Source: Acidobacteriota bacterium (GTDB lineage Bacteria > Acidobacteriota > Terriglobia > 20CM-2-55-15). From it: a stretch of DNA of 35,361 bases. How positions within the stretch are numbered: position 1 is the stretch's first letter; each line of letters begins with the position of its first letter. The notes under the pieces are model-generated. The model was not told the DNA's origin. It was given only the letters and a program-made list of their open reading frames with translations, and did not search any database. The translations under genes and the position numbers were made by a program. Below are positions 1-9,805 of this stretch, piece after piece. The DNA lies in NCBI GenBank assembly GCA_023265365.1, contig JAHFTY010000004.1, forward strand, positions 14,420 to 49,780, written 5' to 3'.

Positions 1-506
1 CCGACGCAGCGCACGAATCCCCCCTGAAGATTCAGGCCGTCCATCCTCAGCCGGCACAGCTCCGAAACACGAAGCCCCGTGGCATAAACCACTTCGAGCA
101 TGGCCTTGTCGCGCATGCCGGCGGGAGTCTCGATATTCGGGGCGGCGAGCAACCGGTCCACTTCATCGACACTCAGAACGTTCGGCAGAGGCTTCCACCA
201 CCTCGGCGCATCGATATTCGCGGTGGGGTTCGTCGAAGTGGCCCGCTCCAGAATGAGGAATCGGTGCACGCCCCGAATCGTCGCGATGGCGCGCGCGGCA
301 GACCGGGGCTTCAGGTCTTTCTGCTGGTAGAGGAACTTGATGAATCCGGAAATATCGGACGCCTCAACCTGAAGCAGTGGGACCGTTCCGAGATGCTCGA
401 GGTACATCGCAAGGTCGTGGCGGTAGGCATCGATCGTGTTCTGCGCCACTCCTTTCTCGATTCGCAGGTACTGGACGTACCGGTCAATCCACTGCTGATT
501 GTCCAT
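1..506 (-). CDS. xerD: Tyrosine recombinase XerD/XerC, N-terminal part (cut by window edge)
   Basis: Site-specific recombinase that resolves chromosome dimers at dif together with its Xer partner. The 168 visible residues begin MDNQQWIDRYVQYL and cover the SAM-like core-binding domain (about 1-90) and the start of the catalytic domain. The motif YATGLRVSEL (residues 141-150) carries the first catalytic arginine (R146); the remaining catalytic residues and the tyrosine lie beyond position 1. The ATG at 506 lies inside the 3' end of murJ, giving a 23-bp overlap on the same strand, so the two are probably co-transcribed and translationally coupled. The family assignment is firm; choosing XerD over XerC is inference from overall look, since both share this architecture. 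Confidence 0.88.
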   Translation of the reverse strand, partial: MDNQQWIDRYVQYLRIEKGVAQNTIDAYRHDLAMYLEHLGTVPLLQVEASDISGFIKFLYQQKDLKPRSAARAIATIRGVHRFLILERATSTNPTANIDAPRWWKPLPNVLSVDEVDRLLAAPNIETPAGMRDKAMLEVVYATGLRVSELCRLRMDGLNLQGGFVRCV

Positions 507-2046
507 ACATCCTCCAGACTTCACTCAATTCGCGCGTCCCGAGCGCATAAGCCGCGGCGAAATACGTGCCGCCGGCGGCAAGGATCGTCGCCGCCAGAGC
601 GCTGACACGCTGCAGGAGTTTACCCGCGTAAAAGCCCGGCACCCGAATCACGAACATCGTGACGAGCGCCATCGCCAGGCCGGCCAGAAGAAACTTCGCC
701 AGCGACTTCGCAACATCCCGCATCCCAATCGATCCGTACCGCCGGTGGAAAATCGCCATCAGGCAACTCGAGTCGAAAAGCGCCGCCAGGCATGTTGCGA
801 GCGCCGGACCTCCATTTTGCAGTGGGCCCATGAACGCATAGTTCAGGCCGAGATTGAGAAACATCGAAATAAAACCCACCTTGACCGGCGTGCTCGTATC
901 TTTCAAGGCATAGAAAGCCGGAATGATGATCTTGACCATCGATATCGTACCCAGGCCCAGCGCGTAAAACAGAAGCGGGTGCGCCGTCAGCGACGTGGAC
1001 TGCGCATCGAAACGTCCGTGCTGAAAAAGAACCTCGACGATCTGGTGGCGCAGCAGCACCAGCCCGATCGTCGCAGGAATCGTGATGAACAGAACCATCC
1101 GCGTCGCCAGGTTGAGCGTGCCGCGCATCTCCGCAAGACGGCGCGTTGCCGCCTGACGCGAAAGCAGCGGCAGGATCGCCGTCGACAGCGCAAGCGTGTA
1201 GCCGCCGAGCACGAGTTCCATCACTCGATCCGCGAGCGTCAACGAGGCAACGCTTCCCTCCGCCATTTTCGACGCGAACTGAATTCCGACGAACAGGTTG
1301 ATCTGCACGATGCCGATCCCGAATACCAGCGGCAGCATGATCCGCCGCACCTGCCTCACTCCGGGGTGCGCCAGATTCCAGATGAAGCGAAACCGCCATC
1401 CGCTGCGGATCAACGGCCGGATCAGGATCGCGATCTGAAGGACGCCTCCCGCCACAACGCCGGCGGCAAGGGCGACCGCTGTATTCGCGAACAGGCCGGT
1501 CCCAAAAAAAGAGAACGCGATGATCGACAGGTTGAGCATCACCGGAGCGAACGCCGGCGCCGCGAAACGATGAAGGCTGTTCAGGACGCCGTAGGCCAGG
1601 GCGGACAGGCTGACCAGCGCAATGTAGGGGAACATGATGCGTGTCAGCATGGCGGTGGTTTCCAGTTTCCCCGGCGTCGATTCGAAACCGCTTCCATACA
1701 AACTCACGATCACGGGGGAAAGCAGGACGCCGGCGATCGTCACGGCAGCCATCGCCACGGTCACGAGCGTGAACATCGCATTGACGAATTCCCAGGCCTC
1801 CTCCCGCTTCTCTTCGGTCAAGTACCCGGTCAGCACCGGAACGACGGCGGCATTCACGGCGCCTTCACCCACCAGGCGACGCAGCAGGTTGGGTATCCGG
1901 AATGCGAGCATGAACGCATCCGCCAGGTCGCCGGTTCCGAGGAGAAAAGCGATCCGGTAATCGCGGATGTAACCGAAAATGCGGCTCAGAATGGTGATCG
2001 TGCTGATGGTGGAAGCGGACTTGAGCAGCTGACGATGGTCGCTCAT
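484..2046 (-). CDS. murJ: Lipid II flippase MurJ
   Basis: Integral membrane protein of the MOP/MviN superfamily that moves lipid II across the inner membrane for peptidoglycan synthesis. From the ATG at 2046 it is 520 residues, the usual length. The N-terminal signature is clear: SRIFGYIRDYRIAFLLG followed by LADAFMLAFRIPNLLRRL and a GEGAVNAAVVPVL segment, the family hallmark. The rest is a series of about 14 hydrophobic helices with short basic loops. An in-frame ATG at 2067 would add seven residues; a much longer extension to 2292 is open but antisense to lpxD and not family-like. It overlaps xerD by 23 bp downstream and is divergent from lpxD across about 40 bp. Confidence 0.93.
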   Translation of the reverse strand: MSDHRQLLKSASTISTITILSRIFGYIRDYRIAFLLGTGDLADAFMLAFRIPNLLRRLVGEGAVNAAVVPVLTGYLTEEKREEAWEFVNAMFTLVTVAMAAVTIAGVLLSPVIVSLYGSGFESTPGKLETTAMLTRIMFPYIALVSLSALAYGVLNSLHRFAAPAFAPVMLNLSIIAFSFFGTGLFANTAVALAAGVVAGGVLQIAILIRPLIRSGWRFRFIWNLAHPGVRQVRRIMLPLVFGIGIVQINLFVGIQFASKMAEGSVASLTLADRVMELVLGGYTLALSTAILPLLSRQAATRRLAEMRGTLNLATRMVLFITIPATIGLVLLRHQIVEVLFQHGRFDAQSTSLTAHPLLFYALGLGTISMVKIIIPAFYALKDTSTPVKVGFISMFLNLGLNYAFMGPLQNGGPALATCLAALFDSSCLMAIFHRRYGSIGMRDVAKSLAKFLLAGLAMALVTMFVIRVPGFYAGKLLQRVSALAATILAAGGTYFAAAYALGTRELSEVWRMYGQSAVD

Positions 2047-2074
2047 TAAGGAAGCAAAGTGTAACATTGGGATC

Positions 2075-2079
2075 GGAGG
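2075..2079 (+). promoter_or_regulatory. Ribosome binding site fixing the GTG start of lpxD
   Basis: GGAGG lies seven bases before the GTG at 2087. An ATG at 2083 is in another frame, so this Shine-Dalgarno supports the GTG as the true lpxD start. Confidence 0.75.
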
Positions 2080-2086
2080 TTGATGC

Positions 2087-3106
2087 GTGAAACTCAGCGA
2101 CATTGCGGCCCGCCTGAACTGTGCCATCAAAGGCGACGGCGACCCGGACATCACGGCCGTCGTGGGTATCGAGGAGGCCGGACCCGGCCATCTCACATTC
2201 GTATCCAACCCCAAATACGCGGCGAAGGCGAAAACCACTCGCGCCAGCGCTCTGATTGTCGCCCCGGATTTTCCGGACATCCCGATCGCCACACTCCGGA
2301 ACGCGAATCCCTACCTGACCTTCGCGCGCGCCATCGAACTGTTTTACACACCTCCGGCCGCACCATCAGGCATCGATCCAGCAGCGCGAATCGCTTCCAC
2401 CGCGCGGATCGGCGAGGGCGCGTCCATCGGGCCGTACGTCGTGATCGAAGAGGATGTCGTCATCGGCGCGCATTGCACGCTGTACCCGTTCGTCCACATT
2501 TCAAAGGGCGCGGAAATCGGCGACCACTTCAAGGCGTATTCCCATTGCTCGGTCCGTGAGTTCTGCAGAATCGGGAACCATGTCATTCTTCAGGACGGAG
2601 TGAAGATCGGGACAGACGGTTTCGGATATGCGAAGAAGGAGGATGGCTCCTACTACAAGATCGTGCAGTCCGGGATCGTCGTGATCGAAGACGACGTTGA
2701 AGTCGGAGCCAACTCCACCATCGATCGCGCAACGATCGGCGAAACGCGCGTACGCCGCGGCGCGAAGATCGACAATCTGGTGCAGGTCGGACACGCATCG
2801 GACGTGGGAGAAAATACGCTGCTCTGCGCGCAGGTCGGTCTTGCCGGAAGTTCGAAAGTCGGAAAGGACGTCGTGCTGGCCGGGCAGGTCGGCGTCGCCG
2901 GACACCTGACGATCGGCGACGGGGCCATCGCCACCGCACAGACCGGAATCCCGAACGATGTCGAGGCGAAGACCGTCGTGTCCGGCTATCCCGCGATCGA
3001 CAATCGTCTCTGGCTCAAGGCCTCCGCGGTTTTCAAACGCCTGCCCGAACTCCTGAAACGCATTGACGCCCTGGAAAAACAAGCCGGATCAGGACGTGAT
3101 TCTTAA
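2087..3106 (+). CDS. lpxD: UDP-3-O-acylglucosamine N-acyltransferase LpxD
   Basis: Third step of lipid A synthesis: transfers a 3-hydroxyacyl chain from acyl-ACP to the 2-amino group of UDP-3-O-acylglucosamine in the cytoplasm. The protein has 339 residues. An N-terminal uridine-binding domain (about 1-95, with NPKYAAKAK and FARAIELFY) precedes a left-handed beta-helix of hexapeptide repeats (about 98-300), as in [13 protein letters not shown] and [16 protein letters not shown]236 in [10 protein letters not shown] matches the catalytic histidine (H239 in E. coli). A C-terminal helix [16 protein letters not shown] follows. It starts with GTG. It stands alone, convergent with the ABC transporter (12 bp apart), rather than in the lpxD-fabZ-lpxA cluster of enterobacteria. 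It shows that the cell makes lipid A. Confidence 0.95.
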   Translation: MKLSDIAARLNCAIKGDGDPDITAVVGIEEAGPGHLTFVSNPKYAAKAKTTRASALIVAPDFPDIPIATLRNANPYLTFARAIELFYTPPAAPSGIDPAARIASTARIGEGASIGPYVVIEEDVVIGAHCTLYPFVHISKGAEIGDHFKAYSHCSVREFCRIGNHVILQDGVKIGTDGFGYAKKEDGSYYKIVQSGIVVIEDDVEVGANSTIDRATIGETRVRRGAKIDNLVQVGHASDVGENTLLCAQVGLAGSSKVGKDVVLAGQVGVAGHLTIGDGAIATAQTGIPNDVEAKTVVSGYPAIDNRLWLKASAVFKRLPELLKRIDALEKQAGSGRDS

Positions 3107-3118
3107 TTCAGGACTCCC

Positions 3119-4882
3119 TTATGCGTGAACCAGCCTGCCCGCTTTCCGCTCGCCGATCTGCTGGCGCCACATGGCGTAATACAGACCTTTGAGCTCGATC
3201 AGGTCGTCATGGTGGCCGGACTCGATGATCCGGCCGCGCTCGAGAACGTAGATGCGGTCCGCATGCATGACGGTCGACAGCCGGTGGGCGATCAGGATGG
3301 TGATCAGGTCCTTCCTCATCGAAACGTCACGGATCGTCTCGCTGATTTCCTCTTCCGTCAGCGAGTCCAGCGCGGACGTCGCTTCATCGAAAACGAGAAG
3401 ATTCGGATGCCGCAGCAGGGCGCGCGCGATGGACAAACGCTGTTTTTCGCCGCCGGACACCTTCACTCCGCCCTCGCCGATGAGCGTGTCCAGCCCCTTG
3501 TCCGCGCGCCCCAGCAGACTTTGACAAGCGGCCTTACGCAGCACATCCATGCATTCGGCGTCGGTCGCCCCGGGATTCACAAAGAGAAGATTTTCACGAA
3601 TCGTGCCTGAGAAAAGCTGCGTATCCTGAGTCACCAGGCCGATGCGCTCGCGAAGCGCATCGAGATCGACGTCCTTGATCGACACACCCTGATATCTGAC
3701 ATCACCCGACTGCGGACGATACAAGCCGACAAGAAGCTTGACCAGCGTGGTTTTTCCGGAACCCGATGGCCCGACGAAGGCCACGGTTTCACCCGTACGC
3801 ACCGAAAACGATATCTCGTCGAGCGCCCTGGTTGTCGCGGACTGGTGCTGAAACTCGACACGATCGAATTCGACGCGGTTCAGCGAATCCAGCGCCACCG
3901 CCTGGGCAGGCATTGGCTCCTTCGGCGTATTCATGATGTCTTCGAAATTCTTCAGCGAGACTTCCGCTTCGCGATAAATGTTAACGACGTTACCCATCTC
4001 CTGAAGCGGACCAAAAATGAAGAACGAGTAAATGAACAGCGTGAAAAACTGTCCCACCGTGATCGCACGCGAAAAAATGAGATACATCATCAGGAACATG
4101 ATTCCCGTCCGCATCGCATTCACGCAGGTGCCCTGGACGAAACTCAAGCTGCGCAGATACTTCACCTTTTTGAGCTCGAGCTGCAGAATCTTGCCGGTCG
4201 TGCCGTTCAGCCGTTCGATTTCCTGCTTCGCCAGCCCAAGGCTCTTCACCAGTTCGATGTTTCGCAGCGACTCCGTCGTCGAGCCGGCAAGCGCGGTCGT
4301 TTCCGCGACAATCACCTTCTGAATGGTTTTGATCTTGCGGCTGAGGACCGAGATCAGTCCGCCCAGCAACGGAATCGTCAGGAAGTAGACCGCGGCGATC
4401 ACCCAGTGGACGCTGACGGCAAAGACCATCACGAAAAGGAGCGCGATGATCGACGTGAACAGAATATTGATGAAGGCGTTGAGCAGCTTCTCGACGTCCT
4501 GCCGGACTTTCTGCAGCTTGCCGAGAGTTTCCCCGCTCCGCTGATCCTCAAACACCGAGTACGGAAGCTCCAGCGAGTGACGGATGCCGTCGGAATAGAC
4601 CTGGGCGCCAAGTCTTTGCGTGATGACGTTCAGGAAGTAATCCTGAAAGTTCTTCGCCACGCGGGACACAAACGCCACGCCGACCGCCATCAACAGCAGG
4701 GTGCCGACGCCGCGGAAAAACTGGGCGCTGGAGTATTGGTCGTACTTTGTCGCATACCGGTCGATGACGTATCTCAGAATGTAAGGATCGAGGAGCGAGA
4801 AAATCTGATTGATCGCTGCCAGGACCAGCGTCAGCACAACCAGCGGCCAATAGTTCTTGAGATAGCGAAAAAGCAGTTTCAT
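3119..4882 (-). CDS. ABC exporter, fused membrane and ATPase domains (MsbA/multidrug type)
   Basis: Half-transporter of 587 residues from the ATG at 4882. The transmembrane domain (about 1-320) contains six hydrophobic segments and the exporter coupling-helix style sequence YSVFEDQRSGETLGKL. The nucleotide-binding domain (about 335-587) has Walker A GPSGSGKT (371-378), Q-loop VTQDTQLFSGTIREN, signature VSGGEKQ (475-481), Walker B LLVFDE (495-500) and the H-loop histidine in IAHRLST (H533). It would act as a homodimer exporting a hydrophobic substrate; lipid A export by an MsbA homologue or drug export are both possible and the sequence alone does not decide. An in-frame extension to 4972 runs through the hairpin at 4891-4922 and into ppdK, so I reject it. 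It lies downstream of ppdK on the same strand. Confidence 0.9.
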   Translation of the reverse strand: MKLLFRYLKNYWPLVVLTLVLAAINQIFSLLDPYILRYVIDRYATKYDQYSSAQFFRGVGTLLLMAVGVAFVSRVAKNFQDYFLNVITQRLGAQVYSDGIRHSLELPYSVFEDQRSGETLGKLQKVRQDVEKLLNAFINILFTSIIALLFVMVFAVSVHWVIAAVYFLTIPLLGGLISVLSRKIKTIQKVIVAETTALAGSTTESLRNIELVKSLGLAKQEIERLNGTTGKILQLELKKVKYLRSLSFVQGTCVNAMRTGIMFLMMYLIFSRAITVGQFFTLFIYSFFIFGPLQEMGNVVNIYREAEVSLKNFEDIMNTPKEPMPAQAVALDSLNRVEFDRVEFQHQSATTRALDEISFSVRTGETVAFVGPSGSGKTTLVKLLVGLYRPQSGDVRYQGVSIKDVDLDALRERIGLVTQDTQLFSGTIRENLLFVNPGATDAECMDVLRKAACQSLLGRADKGLDTLIGEGGVKVSGGEKQRLSIARALLRHPNLLVFDEATSALDSLTEEEISETIRDVSMRKDLITILIAHRLSTVMHADRIYVLERGRIIESGHHDDLIELKGLYYAMWRQQIGERKAGRLVHA

Positions 4883-4890
4883 GGGGTGTA

Positions 4891-4922
4891 AATTCGGTGT
4901 CAGCGGTGCCTGACACCGAATT
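4891..4922. repeat. REP-like perfect inverted repeat (12-bp arms)
   Basis: Arms AATTCGGTGTCA (4891-4902) and TGACACCGAATT (4911-4922) are perfect inverted copies around an 8-base centre. It fills the gap between the ppdK stop and the ABC transporter start. No T-run follows on either side, so it does not look like a simple rho-independent terminator. The GGTGTCA core resembles REP palindromes mobilised by RAYT transposases, of a different sequence family from the REP pair at 17433 and 18260. It could alternatively act as an mRNA stabilising or attenuating hairpin. Confidence 0.7.
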
Positions 4923-4931
4923 GCCTCTTTG

Positions 4932-7607
4932 TTAGACGGTGCGGCCCCGCTCGCCTGTCGACCGGTCCGCAATGACGGCCTGCGCCGCGGCCAGGCGGGC
5001 GATCGGGACGCGGTATGGAGAGCAGCTCACGTAATCGAGGCCGATGCGGTGGCAGAACTCCACCGACGACGGCTCGCCGCCATGCTCGCCGCAGATTCCC
5101 AGTTTGAGGTTCGAGCGGGCCGAGCGGCCCTTCTCGCACGCCATCTTCATCAGTGACCCGACGCCTTCCTGGTCGAGAACCTGGAACGGATCGACTTTCA
5201 GGATGCCCCTCGAAATGTATTCGGCGATGAACTTCCCGGCGTCGTCGCGGGAAAAACCGAACGTCGTCTGCGTCAGATCGTTGGTGCCGAACGAGAAGAA
5301 CTCGCCCACCTCGGCGATCTTGTCCGCAACGACGGCCGCGCGAGGCAATTCAATCATCGTTCCGGTCTGATATTCGACCGTCACGCCCGTGTCCTTGAAT
5401 ACCTCCTGAGCCACGCGATCCACGATCTCCTTTTGCTCGGACAGTTCTTTGGCCGTGCCGACCAGCGGGATCATGATCTCCGGCTTCACGGGCGTTCCCG
5501 ATTTCTGCACGGCACAGGCCGCTTCGAAGATTGCGCGGCACTGCATCTCGGAGATTTCGGGGAACACGATTCCCAGGCGGCAGCCGCGATGGCCAAGCAT
5601 GGGATTGAACTCGTGCAGCTGTTCGACCCGGTCCAGCAGTTTTTCCTTTTCTTCGATTTCTTTTTTGTCGCCGGACTTCGCTTTGAGGACCGCCAGCTCA
5701 ACCATCAATTCTTCGCGTTTGGGCAGGAACTCGTGCAAGGGAGGATCCAGCAGCCGGATCGTCACCGGCAACCCGTCCATCGCCTGAAACAAACCTTCGA
5801 AGTCCGAACGCTGGAATGGAAGCAGTTTGGCCAGTTCCGCACGCCTGGCCGCTTCGGTCGTCGACAGGATCATCTGCTGCACATGCGGGAGCCGGTCTTC
5901 CGCAAAGAACATGTGCTCGGTCCGGCAAAGACCGATTCCCTCCGCGCCGAACTTGCGGGCAACCTGGGCGTCGCGCGGGATGTCCGCGTTCGCGCGAACC
6001 TTCAGCCGCCGGACCTTGTCGGCCATCGCCATGAAGTCCGCGAATTCGCCGCTGCTCGGATCGGGTTCCATGGTGGGGACCTGTCCCTCGAAGATCTTTC
6101 CGGTTCCGCCTTCCAGCGTAATCCAGTCGCCTTCGTGAAGTTCCCTGCCGGCGACCGTCAGGGTCTTCCGGCGTTCGTCGATTTGAATGGTCTCCGCGCC
6201 GACCACGCAGCACTTGCCCATACCTCGGGCGACGACCGCGGCGTGGCTGGTCATGCCGCCGCGCGACGTCAGAATGCCGACGGCGACGTCCATTCCGTGA
6301 ATGTCGTCCGGCGCCGTTTCCTTGCGTACGAGAACGACCTTGCCTTCCTTTGCTTTCTCGACAGCGTCATCCGCCGTAAACACAATCCTTCCACTCACCG
6401 CACCCGGCGAGGCGGGAAGTCCGTGAGCCAGCGGAGTGGCGTTAGCCTCGGGATCGAGGATCGGATGGAGAAGCTGATCCAGTTGCATCGGATCGACGCG
6501 CATCAGCGCTTCCTCGGATGTGATCAGGCCTTCCTTCACCATATCCGCCGCAAGCTTTACCGCGGCCTTGCCGGTGCGCTTGCCGTTGCGGGTCTGGAGC
6601 ATGTAGAGCTTGCTCTCCTGAATGGTGAACTCGAAGTCCTGCATGTCGCGGTAGTGCTTCTCGAGACGGTCCGTAATCTCACGCAACTGCGTGTAGCACT
6701 GGGGCATGACCTTTTGGAGTTCCTTGATCGGCACCGGAGTCCGGATTCCCGCCACCACATCCTCGCCCTGCGCGTTCATGAGGAATTCGCCATAGAATTC
6801 CTTATTGCCCGTGGAGGGATTGCGCGTAAACCCGACACCCGTTCCGGACGTGTCGCCCATGTTTCCGAATACCATCGCCTGCACGTTCACCGCGGTTCCA
6901 AGGTCTTCCGAAATCTTGTTGCTGCGCCGGTAGTAGATCGCGCGCGGATTGTGCCAGGAACCGAAGACGGCGACGATGGCGCCCTGAAGCTGCCTGAGCG
7001 GATCGTCCGGAAAGTCCGCGCCGGTTTTTTCCTTCACCATCGCCTTGTATTCCTCCACCACCTGCCGCAGGCCCGCGGCACCGATATCCGTATCAAGCCT
7101 GGCGCCGGCCTTCTCCTTGTTGTGGTCGAAGATCTGGTCGAACGCATGTTTCTCGATTTGCAGTACCACGTTACCGTACATCTGGATGAAGCGGCGATAG
7201 CTGTCCCATGCGAACCTTTCGTTGCCGGTACGGGCCGCCATCGCCCTGACGGTCGTCTCGTTGAGACCGAGGTTCAGGATGGTGTCCATCATGCCGGGCA
7301 TCGAAAACTTCGCGCCGGACCGCACGGAGACCAGCAGCGGTTTTTCCGAGGAGCCGAGTTTCTGGCCGGTTGTGGATTCCAGCCGGGAGAGCGCTTCCTG
7401 GATCTGCTGCTGAATGTCGCCGCCGAGCGTGTTCTTGTTCTCGTAGAAGATCCGGCACACTTCGGTGCTGATCGTGAAACCGGGGGGCACCGGCAGTCCG
7501 GCATTCGTCATTTCCGCCAGTCCGGCGCCTTTGCCGCCGAGCGTGTCCTTCATGTCGCCTTTGCCTTCGGCCGTGCCGCCGCCAAAAAAATAGACGTATT
7601 TCTGCAT
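4932..7607 (-). CDS. ppdK: Pyruvate, phosphate dikinase
   Basis: Interconverts pyruvate + ATP + Pi with phosphoenolpyruvate + AMP + PPi, serving gluconeogenesis or PPi-linked glycolysis. The protein has 891 residues, close to family length. The N-terminal ATP-grasp domain opens with FFGGGTAEGKGDMKDTLGG and has SVRSGAKFSMPGMMDTILN. The phosphohistidine domain has LTSRGGMTSHAAVVARG, in which H455 is the phosphorylated histidine and T453 the position used by regulatory protein PDRP in plants and some bacteria. The C-terminal PEP/pyruvate barrel contains GLCRTEHMF, MLGHRGCRLGI and SCSPYRVPIARLAAAQA with the catalytic cysteine. A good AGGAG sits six bases before the ATG. It is downstream of glyQS by 52 bp on the same strand. 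Confidence 0.97.
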   Translation of the reverse strand: MQKYVYFFGGGTAEGKGDMKDTLGGKGAGLAEMTNAGLPVPPGFTISTEVCRIFYENKNTLGGDIQQQIQEALSRLESTTGQKLGSSEKPLLVSVRSGAKFSMPGMMDTILNLGLNETTVRAMAARTGNERFAWDSYRRFIQMYGNVVLQIEKHAFDQIFDHNKEKAGARLDTDIGAAGLRQVVEEYKAMVKEKTGADFPDDPLRQLQGAIVAVFGSWHNPRAIYYRRSNKISEDLGTAVNVQAMVFGNMGDTSGTGVGFTRNPSTGNKEFYGEFLMNAQGEDVVAGIRTPVPIKELQKVMPQCYTQLREITDRLEKHYRDMQDFEFTIQESKLYMLQTRNGKRTGKAAVKLAADMVKEGLITSEEALMRVDPMQLDQLLHPILDPEANATPLAHGLPASPGAVSGRIVFTADDAVEKAKEGKVVLVRKETAPDDIHGMDVAVGILTSRGGMTSHAAVVARGMGKCCVVGAETIQIDERRKTLTVAGRELHEGDWITLEGGTGKIFEGQVPTMEPDPSSGEFADFMAMADKVRRLKVRANADIPRDAQVARKFGAEGIGLCRTEHMFFAEDRLPHVQQMILSTTEAARRAELAKLLPFQRSDFEGLFQAMDGLPVTIRLLDPPLHEFLPKREELMVELAVLKAKSGDKKEIEEKEKLLDRVEQLHEFNPMLGHRGCRLGIVFPEISEMQCRAIFEAACAVQKSGTPVKPEIMIPLVGTAKELSEQKEIVDRVAQEVFKDTGVTVEYQTGTMIELPRAAVVADKIAEVGEFFSFGTNDLTQTTFGFSRDDAGKFIAEYISRGILKVDPFQVLDQEGVGSLMKMACEKGRSARSNLKLGICGEHGGEPSSVEFCHRIGLDYVSCSPYRVPIARLAAAQAVIADRSTGERGRTV

Positions 7608-7659
7608 CTCTTCTCCTGTTGGGAGGGCGAAATCCAGTCAGACCTGGATCTTGTCCTTA

Positions 7660-9036
7660 TTATTGTTGAAGCCGTTCTTCCAGGTACCGCTCGAGCGCGT
7701 CGACGCCGATGCGTTCCTGAAGCATCGTGTCGCGGTGGCGGACGGTGACCTGTTGATCCTCAAGCGATTGGTGATCGACGGTCACGCAGAACGGCGTTCC
7801 GATCTCATCCTGCCGCGCGTAGCACTTGCCGATATTTCCGCTGTCGTCAAAGAGCGACCGAAGCCGCCCCGTCGACTGCAGACTGCGTTTAATCCGCTTT
7901 GCCATCTCCACCATGTCCGGTTTGTTTCTGGCCAGTGGTATGACGGCAACCTTCACCGGCGCGAGATCCGGATGAAGATGCAGGACCGTTCTCTCTTTCC
8001 CGCCGTCGAGTTTCTGTTCTTCGAAAGCGTCCATCAAAAAAGCCAGCGTGATTCGATCCACTCCGCCGGACGGTTCGATCACGTACGGAAACAAATGCCG
8101 ATTCGTCGGCTGATCGAAGTAGGTCTGCTTCAGAACCGCGTGTTCGTTCGGCAGGGAGGAACCGTCTTTGAAGACCGTCTTCCCGCCTTTGGTGTGGCAC
8201 GTCAGATCGTAGTCGGTGCGATTCGCAATCCCTTCAACTTCATCGAACTGTTTCGCGTCCTCCCGTTCCGGGAAAAACCGGTAGAGCAGATCCGTACAGG
8301 CCTTGGCGTAGTGGGCGAGTTCTTCGGACGTTTGCGCATGCCGCATGAGGTTTTCCGGTTTCACGCCGTACTTGTGATACCAGGCGACGCGATCCGCAAT
8401 CCATCGCTCGTGCCACTCCTCGTCCTGGCCGGGCATCACAAAATATTCGATCTCCATCTGCTCGAACTCGCGGACCCGGAAAATGAAATTTTTGGGCGTG
8501 ATCTCGTTGCGGTATGCCTTTCCGATCTGCGCAATGCCGAACGGCAGTTTCCGGTTGGTCGAGTCGAGGACGTTCTTGAAGTTCACGAAGATCCCTTGAG
8601 CCGTTTCCGGACGCAAATACGCGATGTTGTCCTCATCGACGACCGGACCGACCGTCGTCTTGAACATCAGATTGAAGGGCCGCGGCTCGGTAAAATCGTG
8701 CAGCCCGCCTTCCGGACATTTTTCGGCCGGGTCGACCTGATCCGCCCGAAAACGGCGTTTGCATTTACGGCAGTCGACGAGGGGATCGGAAAACGTCGCC
8801 TCGTGTCCTGAATAGCGCAGCACGTACTTGCTCATCAGGATCGACGCATCGAGCCCTTCCATGTCGTCGCGTTCGTAAACGTTGGCCCGCCACCACGCGC
8901 GCTTCACATTGTTTTTCAGCTCGACGCCCATCGGGCCGTAGTCCCACGTTCCCTGAAGCCCTCCGTACAATTCGCTTCCCTGGCACAGGAACCCGCGCCT
9001 CTTACTCAGTGAAACAATCTTATCTATCGTATTCAT
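7660..9036 (-). CDS. glyQS: Glycine--tRNA ligase, single-chain (eukaryote/archaeal-like) type
   Basis: Charges tRNA-Gly with glycine. It has 458 residues and is the homodimeric class II form, not the alpha2beta2 GlyQ/GlyS form. The N-terminus has [26 protein letters not shown], typical of this enzyme. It is followed by a zinc-like CRKCKRRF segment, motif 2 region [31 protein letters not shown], and the [10 protein letters not shown] signature. The C-terminal anticodon-binding domain includes [16 protein letters not shown] and ends with [16 protein letters not shown]. recO ends 6 bp upstream, so recO and glyQS are probably one transcription unit. The start is at the conserved [16 protein letters not shown]. 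Confidence 0.96.
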   Translation of the reverse strand: MNTIDKIVSLSKRRGFLCQGSELYGGLQGTWDYGPMGVELKNNVKRAWWRANVYERDDMEGLDASILMSKYVLRYSGHEATFSDPLVDCRKCKRRFRADQVDPAEKCPEGGLHDFTEPRPFNLMFKTTVGPVVDEDNIAYLRPETAQGIFVNFKNVLDSTNRKLPFGIAQIGKAYRNEITPKNFIFRVREFEQMEIEYFVMPGQDEEWHERWIADRVAWYHKYGVKPENLMRHAQTSEELAHYAKACTDLLYRFFPEREDAKQFDEVEGIANRTDYDLTCHTKGGKTVFKDGSSLPNEHAVLKQTYFDQPTNRHLFPYVIEPSGGVDRITLAFLMDAFEEQKLDGGKERTVLHLHPDLAPVKVAVIPLARNKPDMVEMAKRIKRSLQSTGRLRSLFDDSGNIGKCYARQDEIGTPFCVTVDHQSLEDQQVTVRHRDTMLQERIGVDALERYLEERLQQ

Positions 9037-9042
9037 CCGTGT

Positions 9043-9753
9043 TCATCGTTCCGAATAGTGCCGGATCCAGTACCGGTTGAGCTGCTGCAAATCGCTCAAT
9101 GTTTTCGCCTCGAAATCCGACTCGGATTCCCCTTCGAGCGGCCGCTTCAGGACCCGCAGCACCAGCGCCACCACACCGGGCAGCACGCCCACGCCGGCCC
9201 GATGATCGCAGTCGCCGCAGATCACCGCCTGAAGCCCCGGCGCCAGAAAACGTTCGTCTTCAGATTGAAGCGTTCGTGAACAGACCGAACACACAAACAG
9301 GTTCGGAAAAACACCCGCCAGGCGGAGCATCCAGACCTCGAAGTAGCACGACGCAAAGTCGATCGGACATCCCTGTTCCAGAGCCCGAGTCGTCATCCGC
9401 ACCAGCCGGAACACCGTGTCCTGAGGCTCGTGCTCCGGCAAAAACCGGTCGACCAGTTCGATCATATGACCGGCACAGACCGCCCGGTCGTAATCCCCGA
9501 ACAGTTTCATCGGCGAATCCAGCAACTCCGCCGACTGAATCCGCACCAGATCCCGGTTCTCCTTTTCAAAGTACTGGATCCGCGAGTGCGCCAGCGGCTC
9601 CAGCGACGCCCCAAACCGGTTCTTCATCTTGCGAGCGCCGTTCGCCACACCGCGGACTTTCCCCCGGTCGCGGGTGAAGAAGGCCACGATGCGATCCGCC
9701 TCTCCCAGCGGATACGTCTTCAGGATAATGGCGTCACTCTGATGGAGAGGCAT
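9043..9753 (-). CDS. recO: DNA repair protein RecO
   Basis: Recombination mediator that works with RecF and RecR to load RecA on SSB-coated gaps and anneals single strands. From the ATG at 9753 it has 236 residues. The N-terminal OB fold starts HQSDAIILKTYPLGEADRIV, the hallmark of the family. The helical C-terminal part has a zinc-binding CSVC (C155, C158) and CGDCDH (C179, C182). An in-frame ATG at 9774 would add seven residues; neither start has a convincing ribosome site, and I prefer 9753 because the family usually begins two to five residues before the DAIIL strand. It is divergent from the Phd antitoxin. Confidence 0.9.
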   Translation of the reverse strand: MPLHQSDAIILKTYPLGEADRIVAFFTRDRGKVRGVANGARKMKNRFGASLEPLAHSRIQYFEKENRDLVRIQSAELLDSPMKLFGDYDRAVCAGHMIELVDRFLPEHEPQDTVFRLVRMTTRALEQGCPIDFASCYFEVWMLRLAGVFPNLFVCSVCSRTLQSEDERFLAPGLQAVICGDCDHRAGVGVLPGVVALVLRVLKRPLEGESESDFEAKTLSDLQQLNRYWIRHYSER

Positions 9754-9805
9754 TCTGGAAAACCGTAAGCCCATAAAGATAGCACGGCGCCGGTCCCTTG
9801 CGATC

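Noticed and set aside
499-2049. Long plus-strand open frame (516 codons) opposite murJ
   Set aside because: Rich in R, Q, H and D with no domain pattern; it is the antisense shadow of murJ in GC-rich DNA.
6075-6087. GGGGACCTGTCCC resembling the RAYT REP palindrome
   Set aside because: It lies inside the conserved coding sequence of ppdK, lacks the GAACTC tail and has a different centre, so it is coincidental.
5433-8811. Very long plus-strand frames opposite ppdK and glyQS (771 and 386 codons)
   Set aside because: Both are antisense to unmistakable enzymes, and their translations lack recognisable motifs.
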